A stretch of DNA of 64,000 nt from Cristatella mucedo (GCA_009760855.2 WPIO01000054.1:2579501-2643500); one strand, 5' to 3'; shown: positions 11,511 through 24,465, counted from the stretch's first letter. Numbers and translations: made by a program. The notes: a model not told the origin generated them from the sequence alone.

Positions 11511-12335
11511 GCGATAGAGTGGCGAGCACGAGCTGCTGCTCAGAAGAAAGGCTACTGCATGAGGGATAACTGGGAGCTTAACTGCGGGAGAGACAACTCA
11601 AGATAAAGAGCTCCTCTATCTTGAGCCTCGGCATCAGATGTGAGCTAATATCCGGTCGCTTCAGTAGATGTGAGATATGTGGTAATCTAATCAACTCAAA
11701 TTGTGTGCAACGGTTTCTACTTTAAAAGATATTTAAAAAATATGCAGGAACCAAATCTGATCTATCTGAAGCTATTTCTCCTAGTAAAGTTGGCAAATGC
11801 CTTTTTAGATTAATAAAAGCTGTCTTTTCTGATATTTATTAAAATTACGACATTCGTTCATTAAGTGATAAATATATGAAGTGTTCAAGAATCCTTCCCT
11901 AAAAAAAATCTTAACTGTAGATTAGCTTTTAGGTTGCATCCAACTAAAACGTCTCAATAAATGAATTTAGGTAAACCAGAAATTGAGTGTCTGATCACGC
12001 CATCTAATTGCACGAAATAAAAATTAAATTAATAGAATGGGCTTCACATAGCTGAAACCTTATAGCGAAGCCTGCAGCCTCGCGGAAAAATTGAAAGTTA
12101 CAATTACATCATCTTGCATGGTACTAGTCAGGTGATCACTAGAATTTAAGCTTAATGCATAAGGTTTTCGAAGTTTAGATAATGGCGAATAGATCACCGC
12201 GTTCTACTTATAGTCCCACTGACTTAAGTTCGAAAGTGTACCGGTGTTAGTTTAAGATAACAAGAAGCGAGCAGCCGCCGCTGGCTTGCTCAAGCTGCGG
12301 CTACACATTAACCTTTTGACCACGCAGACATGTCT
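11511..12335 (+). repeat. R1 continuation (right flank module)
   Basis: Weak similarity to the right-hand part of other R1 copies. CTATCTGAAGCTATTT near 11763 matches the module near 35335 and 54095. The CACATAGCTGAAACCTT block near 12045, and the text after it, resembles 49100-49400. Divergence is high. No coding capacity was recognised. Confidence 0.45.
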
Positions 12336-12639
12336 GCCACTAATTGTTGAACGACAAAAAAGGACCTTCTTATTGTGACACAAGTTTTTATGTTTACTTT
12401 CAATGAAATAGAAAAAGATGGCGCGGCTCCGAATCTATTCGCAGCAGCATGAATGGTTGAATCATTGAGCACTTACTACTGCTTCGAGAAATATGAACTC
12501 GTGAAAGAATGGCTGACTCTACTTTTCAGCTAACTGGAGTCCTTCGCGGCCAGCTGTCTGTCTTGGTATTATAGTCTACAAACATATAAGTAGCCTGCTG
12601 CTTATACTAGCGCATAGCGGGTCATAGGAGGACTCATCC

Positions 12640-13640
12640 TAAAGACTCAATATACGGTGACAGTTCTTTGTGTTGGTAGGAGCACAAACGTTTCACGGCG
12701 GCTTTCAAGTTGTTCGTTATACAAAACACGCTGTTGCACTCTTGGCTCTCAAGCAGTCAGTCGTATTCTGTGGCAGGTGCTTCACACTCTCGCGGCGCGC
12801 CTGTCCATGGCTATCTAAGGGACTGCTGCCTGCTACGAACGCGGATCGATAGCATAGAGGTGGCATTGTGCATTCGTACTGAGGCGATCTAGAGAGCGCT
12901 CTTTACTGATGCAGTTCATTCTTCGTCCGTCGGCGCTGGCAGCGACGCATGGCGGCGCTGCAAGTGCGAAGCATCCGCACATCCAGTCCTGCTTTCCCTC
13001 GGCGCCTGCTTCAACGGCACCTCGTCACGCCTCTGCTAAGGCGTCTGCATCGCTCCACGCCCACTTCGCTTGCGGCGGATAATACTCCACTTCTAAAGTC
13101 CAGATAACTCATAGTTTTATAATCATATTTTATATATTTAAAATAGTATAACTTCTAAAGTCACCTCGTTGCTCGAGTGTTGCTTCACGCCACGCTTTTT
13201 TTACGATGTCTTATCGTATGACATTGAAGGAGTCCGTCTTGCGCAAAATTCATCGTTTCACTTCTTGTTCTTTAATGACGGTGTCGCCTGGGTGAATATT
13301 TGAAATTGCAGCTGAAGCGGGAGATCCAGCAAAAATGACGGGCAGATGGAATTTTCTGAAATGACGGAAATTGCTGGCGAGAGTCTTGACGATTACGATT
13401 ACGTCGTTCGCAGCGTTGCCCGTTCAAGGTTTGCCCAACGGCAGCGCAACGTTAGTTGGTGCAGTGGTTCGCAGAAGCAGCCTCATAGCCCAGCCGCAGA
13501 GCAGAAATGCTGTTCTGGCGCTGCTGCCAGCAAAAAGCACCTTAATGGCATGCGGCATCGTATGCTTCTGGAACCTCTCGAGTGCGTTGCAATCCGCTTC
13601 GATAAAGGCGGAAATGCCACAAGCAGCATGCTGAGCTCCT
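12640..13640. other. GC- and CpG-rich island with ambiguous open frames
   Basis: This kilobase is clearly richer in G, C and CpG than its surroundings, for example around 12920-13080 and 13370-13640. One frame runs 134 residues from an ATG at 13346 to 13750. A second runs 13371-13634 and would give a hydrophobic start, but it lacks an ATG. Neither shows a domain I know. Such islands in animal genomes often mark promoters or first exons, but a degenerate GC-rich repeat is equally possible. I did not find a matching copy elsewhere in the window. Confidence 0.35.
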
Positions 13641-13976
13641 ACAGACGTTCATTAAATTTCACAATTATTTTTATTAATGATATGGGTATAGACCGAACAC
13701 AATTTTCAAAGCAAGCGTTTTTTGGTGCAATATCGCAGTTGCACAGCTAACGATGCTCACCAAAAATAGCGGGTAATTTTGAGAGTCTGCAGTTACTGCA
13801 AATTCTACGCCTTCAGCATCCGGTACGCAGGTTGTATGCTTGATCAAAGTAATGAATTTTCTAGCTAATACGAGCACTATTAACGTATCTGGTAAAATTA
13901 CACTTAACGAAATACTGCTTAATATATGCCATGACACCGTGAACTTTAGCCGCCCAGTAATAGAATAATCTTGACG

Positions 13977-14113
<137 letters not shown>

Positions 14114-14159
14114 TTCATCCCTTCCAGACAGAGAAAAGAAAATCTGATTGTTTTTTATG

Positions 14160-14720
14160 AATTAGTATTTCTGCAGGTAAACTTCATAGTTTTAAAACTG
14201 AACTTTATTAAGTATGCATTTGGATAGCAAAGCTACTTATAGGAAATTAGCTCCTGTCATAATTTTATTCCTGTAGTTAATGACGTTTAATTTACTTCAG
14301 AATAAAACAATACCTATCGTTAGCATATCTAGGATATTGGTTCTTAAACATGCACTCAAATACAATCACAGATTGTATATTTCAACTACATAAAAAAAAA
14401 CTACTACCACTTATCCAGTATGCTTTTAACAAAAAACAGCACTGTGAAACTCACTTCCGCAACTATTACGGAACGATATTTGCACTTATGCTACCTACTG
14501 TGGAACATTCCTTCCAGCCGTAAAGCTATTCAAATTCCGCAATCGTAACGTTCTTGACTGTTGGCCTAAATCATCTACGCTGCTCAAGCTCTTTATCTTA
14601 CACGAGATGGTGTCCTTGGGCTACTTTACACGTGCTGAAAGCCAAAACGGCTCTGAGCGCTTTCTAGAAATCGTTTCTTCTTGCACATTTGTAATAAGTG
14701 TGATTTGGTAGAGTTTACTG
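14160..14720 (+). repeat. R2 repeat, copy a
   Basis: Collinear with 18880-19410. Shared landmarks are ACCACTTATCCAGTATGCTT near 14406 (CCGCTCATCCAGTGTACTT near 19101), GTGAAACTCACTTCCGCAA (GTAAAACTAATTTCCAAAA), TTACACGAGATGGTGTCC near 14600 (TTACATGAGATAGTGTCC near 19293), and GAAAGCCAAAACGGCTCTGA. The copies have diverged a good deal. There is no coding capacity and no terminal structure that I can see. Confidence 0.65.
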
Positions 14721-15779
14721 ACGGATATGAAGTACATTTACAGTGTAGGCGGGATGTCTCTCAAATGACCTTTGAACCGTTTCGGATGTGCTCTTTCTTT
14801 GCGGGTCACTCATCAATGGCTCAGGGAGTCTCCATTACCAACTCTTGGCATTTAACAACATGGAAGTGATAAATTGTGCTCGCTTCGCAACAGATAGCAA
14901 CAAAATTCATCTATGCTTGATTATGTCTCTTGAACAGGCATTACTATTGAGCTGCACTGCTTCACCGGTCTCTGCCTTATCGCGCCCCGCTGGCCAGGTC
15001 TAGAGACGATACCTCAGCTGTTGCTTTCCTACGCTTAAATACTGCTGGCTGCAGGAGATTTTGTTCGGCAAATCCTCGACTGTGGAATTCACTTTAACAA
15101 TTCGTACGCAACGAAATCTATTCTACTTTTGCAGTCGAGGTCGCTTTTTTTCCTGGCGTTTTCCTGAGCTGCAAGTTCGCTGCTGATACTGGCTTTCTCA
15201 ACTGCGTTCCCGAATCAGCCAATCGCTTTCTCTCCGTTGCTCGACGAGAAGTCAGTTGGCTACCGAATGCGTACATGAAACGTGAAGGCTTTGAGCTTCC
15301 TAGAGAATACTCTCCTGCTTAACGACCTCATAGTCTGTGTAGCTTTGATCGAATGATATTTGATCGAATGTAGCTTTGATCGAAAAGATTGCCAGACCTA
15401 TGTATTCAGCATTGGGTATGTACGTTGTATTCATGCTCGAATAAGCAGATTCTCTAGTCACTTACTAGTCTACAGACTTGATTGGTCACGTTACTCTTAA
15501 CGCAATACCGTACACAGTATGCCATGTTTACTTGACTTTTAGCAACCTCGTAATGGATTATTCTGGTCTCTGCATGTTCAGGATTGCACTTGTCTCCGAC
15601 ATACAGAGAAACTAGCGTTTGATGATGTGCTTTTCTTTCCTTAATGCAAAGTTCCTGAATCTTAGCAACAACATTAATATCTAGGAATGCATTTGATCTA
15701 CGATGACGAAGCGATAACAGCTGCTGACGATCATAACTAACAAGCAGGTTACTAGCCGCCGGCAAAGCTAAGGCAGCAG
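14721..15779. other. No gene recognised between R2a and LINE B
   Basis: A short direct repetition occurs at about 15341-15388, with GTAGCTTTGATCGAA appearing twice around a partial third copy. A 103-residue antisense frame at 15454-15765 has no recognised domain. Confidence 0.4.
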
Positions 15780-15930
15780 CTAGCGTGGGAGACCCGGCAG
15801 CCCGAAGCGATAAGCGTTTGGATGTCCATAAGCACGTAATTTCTTACGCGCTATGATCAAATAACAATCACAATAACTTTAAACAGGTCTTAGCTGTATC
15901 GTTTCCTTGTACGATGTTCGCAACAACTTC
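15780..15930 (+). repeat. Repeat shared with 60920-61075; possible LINE 5' region
   Basis: Begins AGCGTGGGAGACCC and carries GAAGCGATAAGCG, GGATGTCCATA and GTAATTTCTTACG, all with counterparts in the same order at 60923 onward. Here it lies directly upstream of the endonuclease of LINE B on the same strand, so it could be the element's 5' untranslated region. At 60.9 kb it is not followed by an endonuclease on the same strand. Confidence 0.5.
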
Positions 15931-15959
15931 GGTTTTCGGAAGAATTCTGCAACGAACAC

Positions 15960-18845
15960 AAACGCACGTTAGAGCGCTCTAAGTCAGGAGGCGAGAATAA
16001 TTCGAATAAATCGAAATTCAACTTCAAGCCATTTGCAGTACCCTTGAAGCAGTCTTTTGAATCAATTGTCTTGGTCTCACCCGAAAACAAGCTACCGATA
16101 GTGGCAATAGTCTATCGCCCACCAGGTACCAAATCCTCTTTTATCTCAGATTTCTCCGATCTTATTTCGATTCTTTGTGCAAGAAATCGATCCTTCCTCG
16201 TTATGGGTGATTTCAACGTTCACTTTGATAACTTATCTGGCGCTTTCAGCACCGAATTTCGTGCACTGACTGACTCATTGTCTCTTGTGGCTCATGTGCA
16301 TGGCCCTACCCACATCAAGGTCACACACTCGACCAGATTTTCTCATATAACTGCACTTTGTCATCACCAATTATTACCGAATCCTGCTTATCTGACCACA
16401 TGCAAATCTCATTCAATATACAGTGTGTGCCCACATCCTCCTGTAAAATAACATGTGAATCACGAAACCTCAAGACCCTTGTCATCGATGCTGTCCGTGC
16501 GAGAATATCTGCTTCGACTCTGCTGCTCAGTCCTCCCTCCGATCTGTCATCATTGGTAGATAGCTACAACAAGACACTAGCTGACACGCTCGACGAGTTT
16601 GCACCTCTGACAAAGCACACTGTTCGCCCCCGTCCAGACGGCCTATGGTTTACCACAGACATTAAACTAGCCAGGTCTACTGAACGAAAGCTTGAAAAAG
16701 CATACAAAAGATCTGGACTAACTGTCCACCGACAGGTTTATGAAGACTACTGTAAGTCGTACCAATCGATCCTAGCAAAGGCCGAGTCAAGCTTCTATAG
16801 AAACATTGTTGAATCACAGATGCACAATCCAAAAATGCTGATGTCGACAATAAACCATCTCCTCAGCCGTTCCCAGATTAGCTCCTTACCTGATGATCCT
16901 TGCGATGATCTAGCCGATCGCTTCTCTCGATTCTTTGTGTAGAAGATAGACAAGATCAGGGAATCCATCCCTGCGATGACAACATCCCCACTAGAGTGCT
17001 GTTCCTTACTTCCTGGCTGCACCTCAATGTCTGCATTCAAGCAGGTCACTAGTGATCTAGACCTAAAGTTTGTATCGCTATCAAAGAATAAGACAAGTCC
17101 TCTCGACCCTATTCCCACTGTCCTGCTCCTACCTTGCATTGATCTACTGCTGCCATGCATAACCAAAATCATTGATATGTCAGTAGCCTCAGGTCAAGTC
17201 CCAGCACCTCTCAAAAAAGCTGTAGTTAGGCCTCTCCTTAAGAAAGCAACACTAGACCAAGAGAACTTGAGCAACTACCGCCCAGTCTCCCTTCTACTGT
17301 TTCTATCAAAGACAATGGAACCAGCTAAACTCATATATCGAAACCTCACACCTTGCTAGTGAGTTCCAGTCCGGCTTTACAGCTAATCACTCCACAGAGT
17401 CAGCATTGCTTAGGGTATAAAACGACCTACTTAGGAATGCAGACATTGGTAGAGTGTCTCTACGTATTTTGCTCGATCTATCGGCAGCTTTTGACACCAT
17501 CGATCACAAAGTTCTTCTAGGGCGCCTCTCATCTCGCCTGGGCATCACTGGCACTGCTCTGCAGTGGTTCAGGTCCTATCTAAGTGGGAGACTCTAGGGT
17601 GTTGACGTGAATGAACAAAGATCATCTGAAGTACCTCTGAAATATGGAGTACCTCAGGGCTCAGTGCTAGGTCCGGTTCTTTTCATGGTTTATACTCTCC
17701 CTCTTGCTGATGTGATTGCCAAGCGCAATCTAGGCTTTCACTTCTATGCAGATGACACTCAGTTGTACCTTTGCTTTGATCCCTCTCAGCCTTCGAGCAC
17801 CTCAAATTCTCTCAACTCACTTGCTGCATGCATTGATGACATCCGCACATGGATGGCAGCAAATTTTCTAAAATTAAACGATGACAAAACTAACTTACTA
17901 GTTATGGGCAAACCCAGTGTGATTCAGAAATTGGAAAGGCTGACGCTGAAAACTGGCTCTGCCAGCATATCTCCTGTCGAATCAGCTCAAAATCTTGGTG
18001 TCATATTCCAAAGCGACCTCTCGTTAGACGACCATATCAGCTCGACAGTCAAATCCGCCTATTTTCAGCTTCATAATGTTGCTACAATTTGGGCCTGTTT
18101 AGATAAGGATACCACATCTAAGTTGGTCGATGCATTCGTGACATCTCGTCTCGACTTCTGAAACTCACTGCTTACTGGCCTACCAGCATGTGCGATCTGG
18201 CGATTGCAGCTGGTGCAAAACTCTGCGGCTAGGCTTGTATCTGTTTTGAGCGTCGCAGTTGCCACATTACTCCGCTTCTTTCCGACCTGCACTGGCTACC
18301 AGTCAATCAACGGATTGACTTTAAGATTTTGTCGCTCACTTTTAGGTCCCTTCATTCTATGGCTCCAGCCTATCTCTCCGACATACTCCCCCATCAGGCC
18401 AAGCATCGTACCACCCACTTTTCGGAATCCAACAGTCTAGAAATACCTCATTCAAACCTCAAATCCTTTGGAGACCGTGCATTTAGTTCGTATGCTCCCA
18501 AAGCCTGGAACTCCCTCCCGACCTGCGTCAGAACATCCCCTGACCTGACCACATTTAAAAGGAACTTAAAAACACACTTATTTAGTAGAGCATTTAGTGG
18601 GTCCCTGTGATTCGTCCTTCACCTGCTTATGTGTGCTGACACTGTGCATGCTGCCACTAACCACATTTGCATGCTGACCCTGTGCATGTCACCCCTAACC
18701 ATGGTATTCATTTTGTTTGTTTTTCATGCATGATTTGACTTACTATTTAATTGCATTTCCCTTTGGAGCAAATGTAAAGCGCCTAGAAAGAGACTGAGTT
18801 CTCTGCGGGCACCTTATCAAGTACATTAATTTTATTATTATTATT
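15960..18845 (+). mobile_element. LINE copy B, family 1, nearly complete but inactivated
   Basis: This is the longest family 1 copy. It runs from the endonuclease through the reverse transcriptase and C-terminal domain to the 3' hairpin (about 18776-18815, one arm mutated to GGGCACC) and an ATT-rich tail near 18830-18845. The order EN-RT-C-domain on one strand defines a CR1/L2-type LINE. It carries several frameshifts and stops, so it is dead, but it is the best template in the window for the family's full ORF2. It lies between the two R2 copies. Confidence 0.93.
16020..18610 (+). pseudogene. LINE ORF2 (endonuclease-reverse transcriptase), frameshifted, copy B
   Basis: The endonuclease part (16044-16451) has the motifs VYRPPGTKSSF and MGDFNVHFDN, the metal-binding Asp/Asn stretch of APE-type nucleases. 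SDHMQISFNI, with the catalytic SDH, follows in another frame from about 16385. The RT part shows PLDPIPTVLLLPCI, NYRPVSLLL, then [17 protein letters not shown] near 17473 (palm motif A). VPQGSVLGPVLF and FHFYADDTQLYLCF near 17738 give the catalytic YADD. The C-terminal domain ends with FKRNLKTHLF at 18610. Damage includes a frameshift near 16390-16450, TAG at about 16940, loss of about 15 bases near 17335, TAG near 17597, TGA near 18159 and an insertion near 18240. The protein would copy LINE RNA into DNA at a nicked target, but this copy cannot. Confidence 0.92.
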
Positions 18846-18879
18846 ATATTTTTTGCAAATAAGTAATGTCGCTGGGCCA

Positions 18880-19410
18880 TTTATTTTATTCACAACTGAA
18901 TTTGCCTGCACTAGGCACTCTAATTGCAAAGTAATCTAAAGTAAACGGCAAAGTTTGTAATTTATTTCCTACGATTAGTGTCATGCTATTCTTAAAAATG
19001 AAAGACTCCGCTATACTTTCTTCGATATTCATACTTGAAATATGACACATATATTTATTCAAGAACTTTTAGTTCTTCTCTTAATAAGTTAATAAACTTC
19101 TACCGCTCATCCAGTGTACTTTTCTTAAAAAACATGACGGTAAAACTAATTTCCAAAATTCTTATGCAACTACGCCTTCACTCTTGCTAAAGACAGCGGC
19201 AAATTTTCGAGCCGTCCTGGCTCTGTTAATTCCATGCAACTAACGTCGTGGACTGCCGGCCTGACTCAGCTATGCTCTTCACGTTCTCTGTATTACATGA
19301 GATAGTGTCCACTGACCACCTTCCACGCTCCAAAAGCCAACAAGGCTGAGAGCTCTCTTTATAAAATTCATCATTTTCACAGCCAGTGCGATTTCGTCGG
19401 TGATTCTACC
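18880..19410 (+). repeat. R2 repeat, copy b
   Basis: Second copy of 14160-14720 (landmarks given there). It lies immediately right of LINE B's tail, so the LINE lies between two direct R2 copies. It is followed by a TA-rich microsatellite at about 19450-19530. Confidence 0.65.
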
Positions 19411-19447
19411 CAGCCACTAAAGTTAGCTAAGTAATGGATCCCCGAAG

Positions 19448-19532
19448 GGATATATATATATATATAAATATAAATAAATAAATACATATATATATATGTA
19501 TATATATACATATATGTATATATATATTTATA
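19448..19532. repeat. TA-rich microsatellite
   Basis: Mixed ATATAT, AAATA and TATGTA units over about 85 bases. Confidence 0.85.
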
Positions 19533-19539
19533 TGTATGT

Positions 19540-21430
19540 TTATCGTTCTTAGATCTATGGATGCTTCTAAATTACTTCTTATGCACGCGATACTACTAAT
19601 TAGTAATGCTAAGATTTTTATCGTTCATCAATGCATGGCGTACATTTATTTATCTTGTACAGCTAGGTCCTTAGGTCTAAAGTTTTTAATGTGTTGAAGC
19701 TACAAGGTTTGTAGCTATAGGTTACACAAAGGGCAGGGCCGGTCCTAAGAAATTGTGGCTCCCGATCTTTACCAAGCAAGACGTGGCAAGAAAAGATTTC
19801 TACTCACTTAGTAGAAAAAAAATTGAAATCCTTTTTCGGTTAGAACGTGAATGTAGTTAAATACTCATGTATGTAATGATAAGTATATCTTGCTTTGCGT
19901 TCACCAGAGCGAAGATGTGAAAAGCATTTGATGGTGCTAGCTTGAATTGGCCAATTTTTACGAATGCTGTGATTACTGGTTGGATACCGGTCATGGGGTT
20001 ATATCGACGACTTCGTTCCGGAGGGAGGAGGTTAGAAGTTCAATGCTGCATTCTTTACTCAAAATTGTGAACCTAATAATAAAAAAAAATGTGAAATGGA
20101 ATATGAGCTATTGAATCACCTTACAGAAATACCCTCAAAGCTAACTCGTTTATTTGCATCAAGCACCTGCCGGTAATTTTTTCTTTTATAGATTCTTTTT
20201 TAGACGCTCGAGCATGGACTTCAAAAACGACAAAACCTCAAGATCTTGATACCAGCAACAGCGTGAATATACTCATGGCCAGCGCAAAAGTTTCTGAATG
20301 GTGTAATTTATTGTGCGTGAATGGATACACGGTCGTCTTGAATGTTTTTTCCATGAAGTTGGATAAGATAACAGCAACTGTCTTCGCTGTATTGACAGCT
20401 GCTTGTGGGGTACCCCCGTTAATCCTACTAACCAACACATGATTTTTACTGTGTCTTTCATATTTAGACACTCAAGCAGTCACTACGAGAATGATGCAGC
20501 CTACAATTTATATGAGCGGCTGCCCCCCACTCGGTTTAGATAAACATAATGCCGCTTAGGCTGCCAATGAGTTATACAAAACTCTCCTGCTAAACACGCA
20601 AAAAAACGCCTTTGTGGCTTTACGGAACGGCAGACAGAGATGCATGAGATTACAGTACATTAGATAGAAGATTATTAGATAGAGAATAGAGATTAGATAG
20701 AGAAGCGGATGCAATCTCCGCACTGGTGACGCCCAATAGTCGCGTTCATACTTTTTGAACGATGGTGGCGGGGTCGCCGCTCTGTAGCAGGTAATCAAAT
20801 ACTGTTGTCTCATATGATGTGCCCGTTGTACTTATTGCGCGACTACCAAAACGAGGCTGATCGATCCGCTACAAATTGTATGTTTGGCACCATGGCAAGA
20901 TTGCAGTGCTCGCATGTACTGCACAGTCGCTCTTCCGAAGTCTCAAAACTTACTAATTTGCAACAGCCCGTCTGGCAATTGTCTTGTAGCCAAAACTGCA
21001 GATTTATTACCAGCCGCTCACACCTCTGTTTGGGTTAATTTATTTCAGCAAGTAAATATTTTACTACTAAAGCTCGAATACATTTTTTAGTCCAAGATAA
21101 CTTATTATTGGTAAGAGTGTCCTCAGAACGGGTTGAGCTTACATTAGGATCTCAGCTTACTCTGCCAACGTCGAGGAAATCAGTTTCACCATCGAGTTGA
21201 TTTATTGCATACATGCATATATATAAATCCAATACAACTATTTCGTCCTTCTACACTGTCACATTAGATTTGAAAAAAGTCAACCTGATAGAAATAATTC
21301 ATCCAGCAGTACTAGTGGCAGATAGAGACCACGAGAAACTACCAATATGAATCAACTTTGGCAGGTGAAAATTTTAGTAATGAAAATTATTAATAAGGAG
21401 TGTAACTTCAATTTTGGCCTATTTGTGTGC
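19540..21430. other. No gene recognised
   Basis: Unassigned DNA. Several short frames (20238-20471, 20556-20813, 20805-21038) overlap each other on both strands and show no domain. No LINE, SINE or R1 similarity was noticed. Confidence 0.4.
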
Positions 21431-21448
21431 AAAAGCTACACAATGCAG

Positions 21449-21633
21449 TTCCTAAATACTTGTATGCTAACTCTGAAGATTACATACAGTTTGAGAATAT
21501 TATGATTCACAAAGTTTATTGCTCATGCAATAAATTAAAAAATATAATATGGATGGCTTCAAGCTCAAATCAAACTTATGGCTATGCAGTTTTTGATATT
21601 TCGCAAGAAGATTACTCAATTTTAAATGTATAA
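21449..21633 (+). CDS. Possible terminal exon of an unrecognised gene
   Basis: An open stretch follows an AG acceptor candidate (ACAATGCAG ending 21448; an alternative AAAAG ends 21435). It encodes about 62 residues including KYLYANSEDYIQFENIMIHK, VYCSCNKLKNIIW and YGYAVFDISQEDYSILNV before a TAA. It is not shadowed by any known repeat. An AATAAA lies 67 bases after the stop, which is a normal distance for a last exon. Acidic and aromatic residues suggest a globular protein, with a CSC cysteine pair. I do not recognise the family. It could still be a chance frame in AT-rich DNA, and no upstream exon was identified. Confidence 0.3.
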
Positions 21634-21699
21634 CTGTTCTGATCCGTATACATTTCTTGGCAGTACTTGCCATTTATTATAATGTTAGGATTCCTCAGG

Positions 21700-21705
21700 A
21701 ATAAA
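21700..21705 (+). promoter_or_regulatory. Candidate polyadenylation signal AATAAA
   Basis: Canonical hexamer 67 bases downstream of the stop at 21631-21633. AATAAA is common by chance in DNA this AT-rich, so its value depends on the exon being real. Confidence 0.3.
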
Positions 21706-21709
21706 GATA

Positions 21710-24290
21710 AGTAAACTTTGTTTTATTCAGTAAATGCATCCCTTAAAAGAAGGGAATGACGGGTGAAGGTGGTAGTTAAATTAAAAAAAAATATCTCGTA
21801 GCATATGACAAACTTGCAAGGGCTTCAGCTATGCTGCAATTCATGAAGGATTAGCAAGTATCTAACCAGATGCAATGGCTCAGCTTGAAGTCTTAAGTCA
21901 GGGGCGTCACAAACCTGAGAAAATGGAGCTTAAACAAGACCACGTACCTGCTGCTCTATGAAATTCTCACTGATTACTTCATCACCTCGTTGAGATATGA
22001 TAGGTACGACACGATTTCATCTAAGCCTTTCTCTGATACTCTGATGCTTAGCTACCATACAGGTTTTAGATAAAAAAAAGTGCTGATGAGTTCTTCATAT
22101 GCATTTTGTGCGAATTTTAGCTTCTTGGACAGTTGTGGCATCGATTGAGACGTCCTCACCATGGCTCACACCAGCGACACCGGGTCCGCAACGTGAATTG
22201 CCATCGATTTAAATACGGCTTGTTAGTAACGTCAGTGACATTAACAAGATTGCGATAGCTGTGGTGAATTATCTGCTTCGACCCACCTCCGACACTCTTC
22301 ATTTGATTCTTGTGCTAATTGTCATGTACAAAATAGTATTTCGACTCATTAACTTTGGAAAAGTTTGAAGATAGTCACGTGATTGCGTTCTCAAGAATCC
22401 ATACATTTGACACATTGCTTTCTGAAAGGCTTATATATTTACGTGTGTATTAAATCGTGCTAATATTGTATCCAGATTTCTGGAACTATGTAAAAGCTGT
22501 CCCAATATATTAATTCAAGTCCAAAGAGAAAGTTGCAAGTTAATTTATGGTAGCACATGTAAACTAAATTTTTATTAAAAAGTATAAGAAAATAAATTTG
22601 TATGATGAGAAAAATGGACACTTTCTAGATGAAACGAGGCACGTTTGCAACACCAGCTTCAATTTCATCCTGTTAGATGCATGCAAAATTAAGTAGTATT
22701 AAATAGCTTCAAGATTTTCTTGGTCGCCGCAGTGACTCCAAAACTTTGTTATCTAAATATTTCGCCAAAATGCATGCACTGTGGACGAACAAATAGGCTT
22801 TAGTCAAATGTACCATGCAAATAAAATATGTAGCAAGTTACATGCGATTCGGATTCTTTAAATTTTAGTTATCTCATCTAATAACCTGGAAATATAGTAA
22901 AGACCATCAGCCAATTCTAGTGCATTGTAAACAAGTGGAGTCTGAAAGTGTGACGAAAAGGGAAGATTCGTACTCACAAAATCGATATCACGGTCACTCC
23001 AGATTCTTTGTTAGCTGAGAGCAGATAGAAATATAGTTATGTAATGTACATTTAAAGCTTGTATTTTAATTTAATTGAAAATTGACTGAATAAAAATTTA
23101 ATAATTGACAATGGATGATTGAAGAAGAACATTCTTTGCGGGTCAGCTATTTCCGGCTTGCTTTTCATTTTGTCGCCTCATTGGGAGGTCTGCCGTGTTT
23201 TCGGTTTGCAGAGATAGCTGATCTAAGATTCATATGAACATGCGGTGATGCATACAGAGAATTTGAAGTGTACATATTCGAATATAATAATGATAACTGA
23301 AGGGACGTCTGGAAAAAAATGAATTAACAAACAACTATTGTGACTGGCTCTGCAAAAGCTAAGGAGTAGGCGAGGCTTCAGACAGGTATGCAGGTGAAGG
23401 GTGTAAAAAAAAGTAATTCGACCTCCAATTCGATCCAATTTGCTCGCTTGGAAGGCAATGCAGACAAGAGAGGAATGATACATCGCGGAGACTGAGACGC
23501 TAAAGATGCTCACATGTGCTCGACATTCCGCTCACCTCCGCCAGTGGACAAATATGATAACCTTTGTTCATGCCTTTGCCAAATTAAGACTAATAACTGA
23601 ATAGAACAGGCAGACTGAATTGAGAATACGGTATCGTAGTCTTGAAGTAGGATACTAATAATTATTATACGCTGCTATTCGGTACGGAGTTTAACGAGAT
23701 TTGGCTGGCTAAAGCCAGCTTCGAGAGTAAGGCTTACTTACTACTGCGTGATGTTCTACTATCTACTTTTACTACCTTCTTCAGCGCGACATTTGGTATG
23801 CCCGTAAATATTAAAATTAGCTCGTAGCTTTGTTTCGTTTAATAGTGATAATTGATTTCGGAATCAAAATATTAGGATCTCATGTAATCTTAAAACACAT
23901 ACATTGATATTGACAGTTGAGGGGCCAGTTACGAAGAGCCGGTGAGACAACTTGATCCATGAACCCTAAACCCTACAGGGATGCAGTGACCTCGGCCTGT
24001 TTCTTTTGATATTTCCCTGACCGTCACCCGAAGCGAAAGTGTGTCTTAATTTAACTAAATGAGCAACCGCTGACTCCGCGTCGAATGAGCACTCTGCTGG
24101 TAGTCATTAATTGCGGGTCTGATTCCACCTACGTAAACATCTCGCTGGTCTTGTCCAGTCACTAAACTGTGCCTGTCTTGATTTCCTAGCTACAAATCCT
24201 AGTTCGGCCTGTAAATGCATATGTGGATATAGATAAATATATGCATACATATTGATAAAAATATAGTATAGATCTTAAATTTATGTTTGT
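21710..24290. other. No gene recognised
   Basis: Unassigned AT-rich DNA with no supported exon or repeat. A short CCCTAAACCC near 23966 resembles a telomere-like unit but is a single occurrence. No LINE hairpin, SINE promoter or R1 module was found. Confidence 0.4.
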
Positions 24291-24335
24291 TTATATCTAT
24301 CTACCTTTCCATGTATATGTATCTTATTGTCCATC

Positions 24336-24377
24336 TATCCATCTATCTATCCATCTATCTATCTATCTATCTATCCA

Positions 24378-24454
<77 letters not shown>

Positions 24455-24465
24455 TTATTTATTTA
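24336..24465. repeat. Compound microsatellite (TCTA)n-(CT)n-(TA)n-(TTTA)n
   Basis: About 130 bases run from CTATCCAT and CTATCTAT units through pure CT and TA to ATTT units. Such compound arrays are common in invertebrate genomes. All frames over it are spurious. Confidence 0.93.

Noticed and set aside
13346..13750. 134-residue frame with an ATG in the GC-rich island as a confident gene
   Set aside because: Another plus frame is open over the same DNA, no domain is recognisable, and the end runs into AT-rich sequence. It is kept only as part of the island.
23960..23985. CCCTAAACCC, resembling a telomere repeat
   Set aside because: Only about one and a half units, with no array. Chance in a window of this size.
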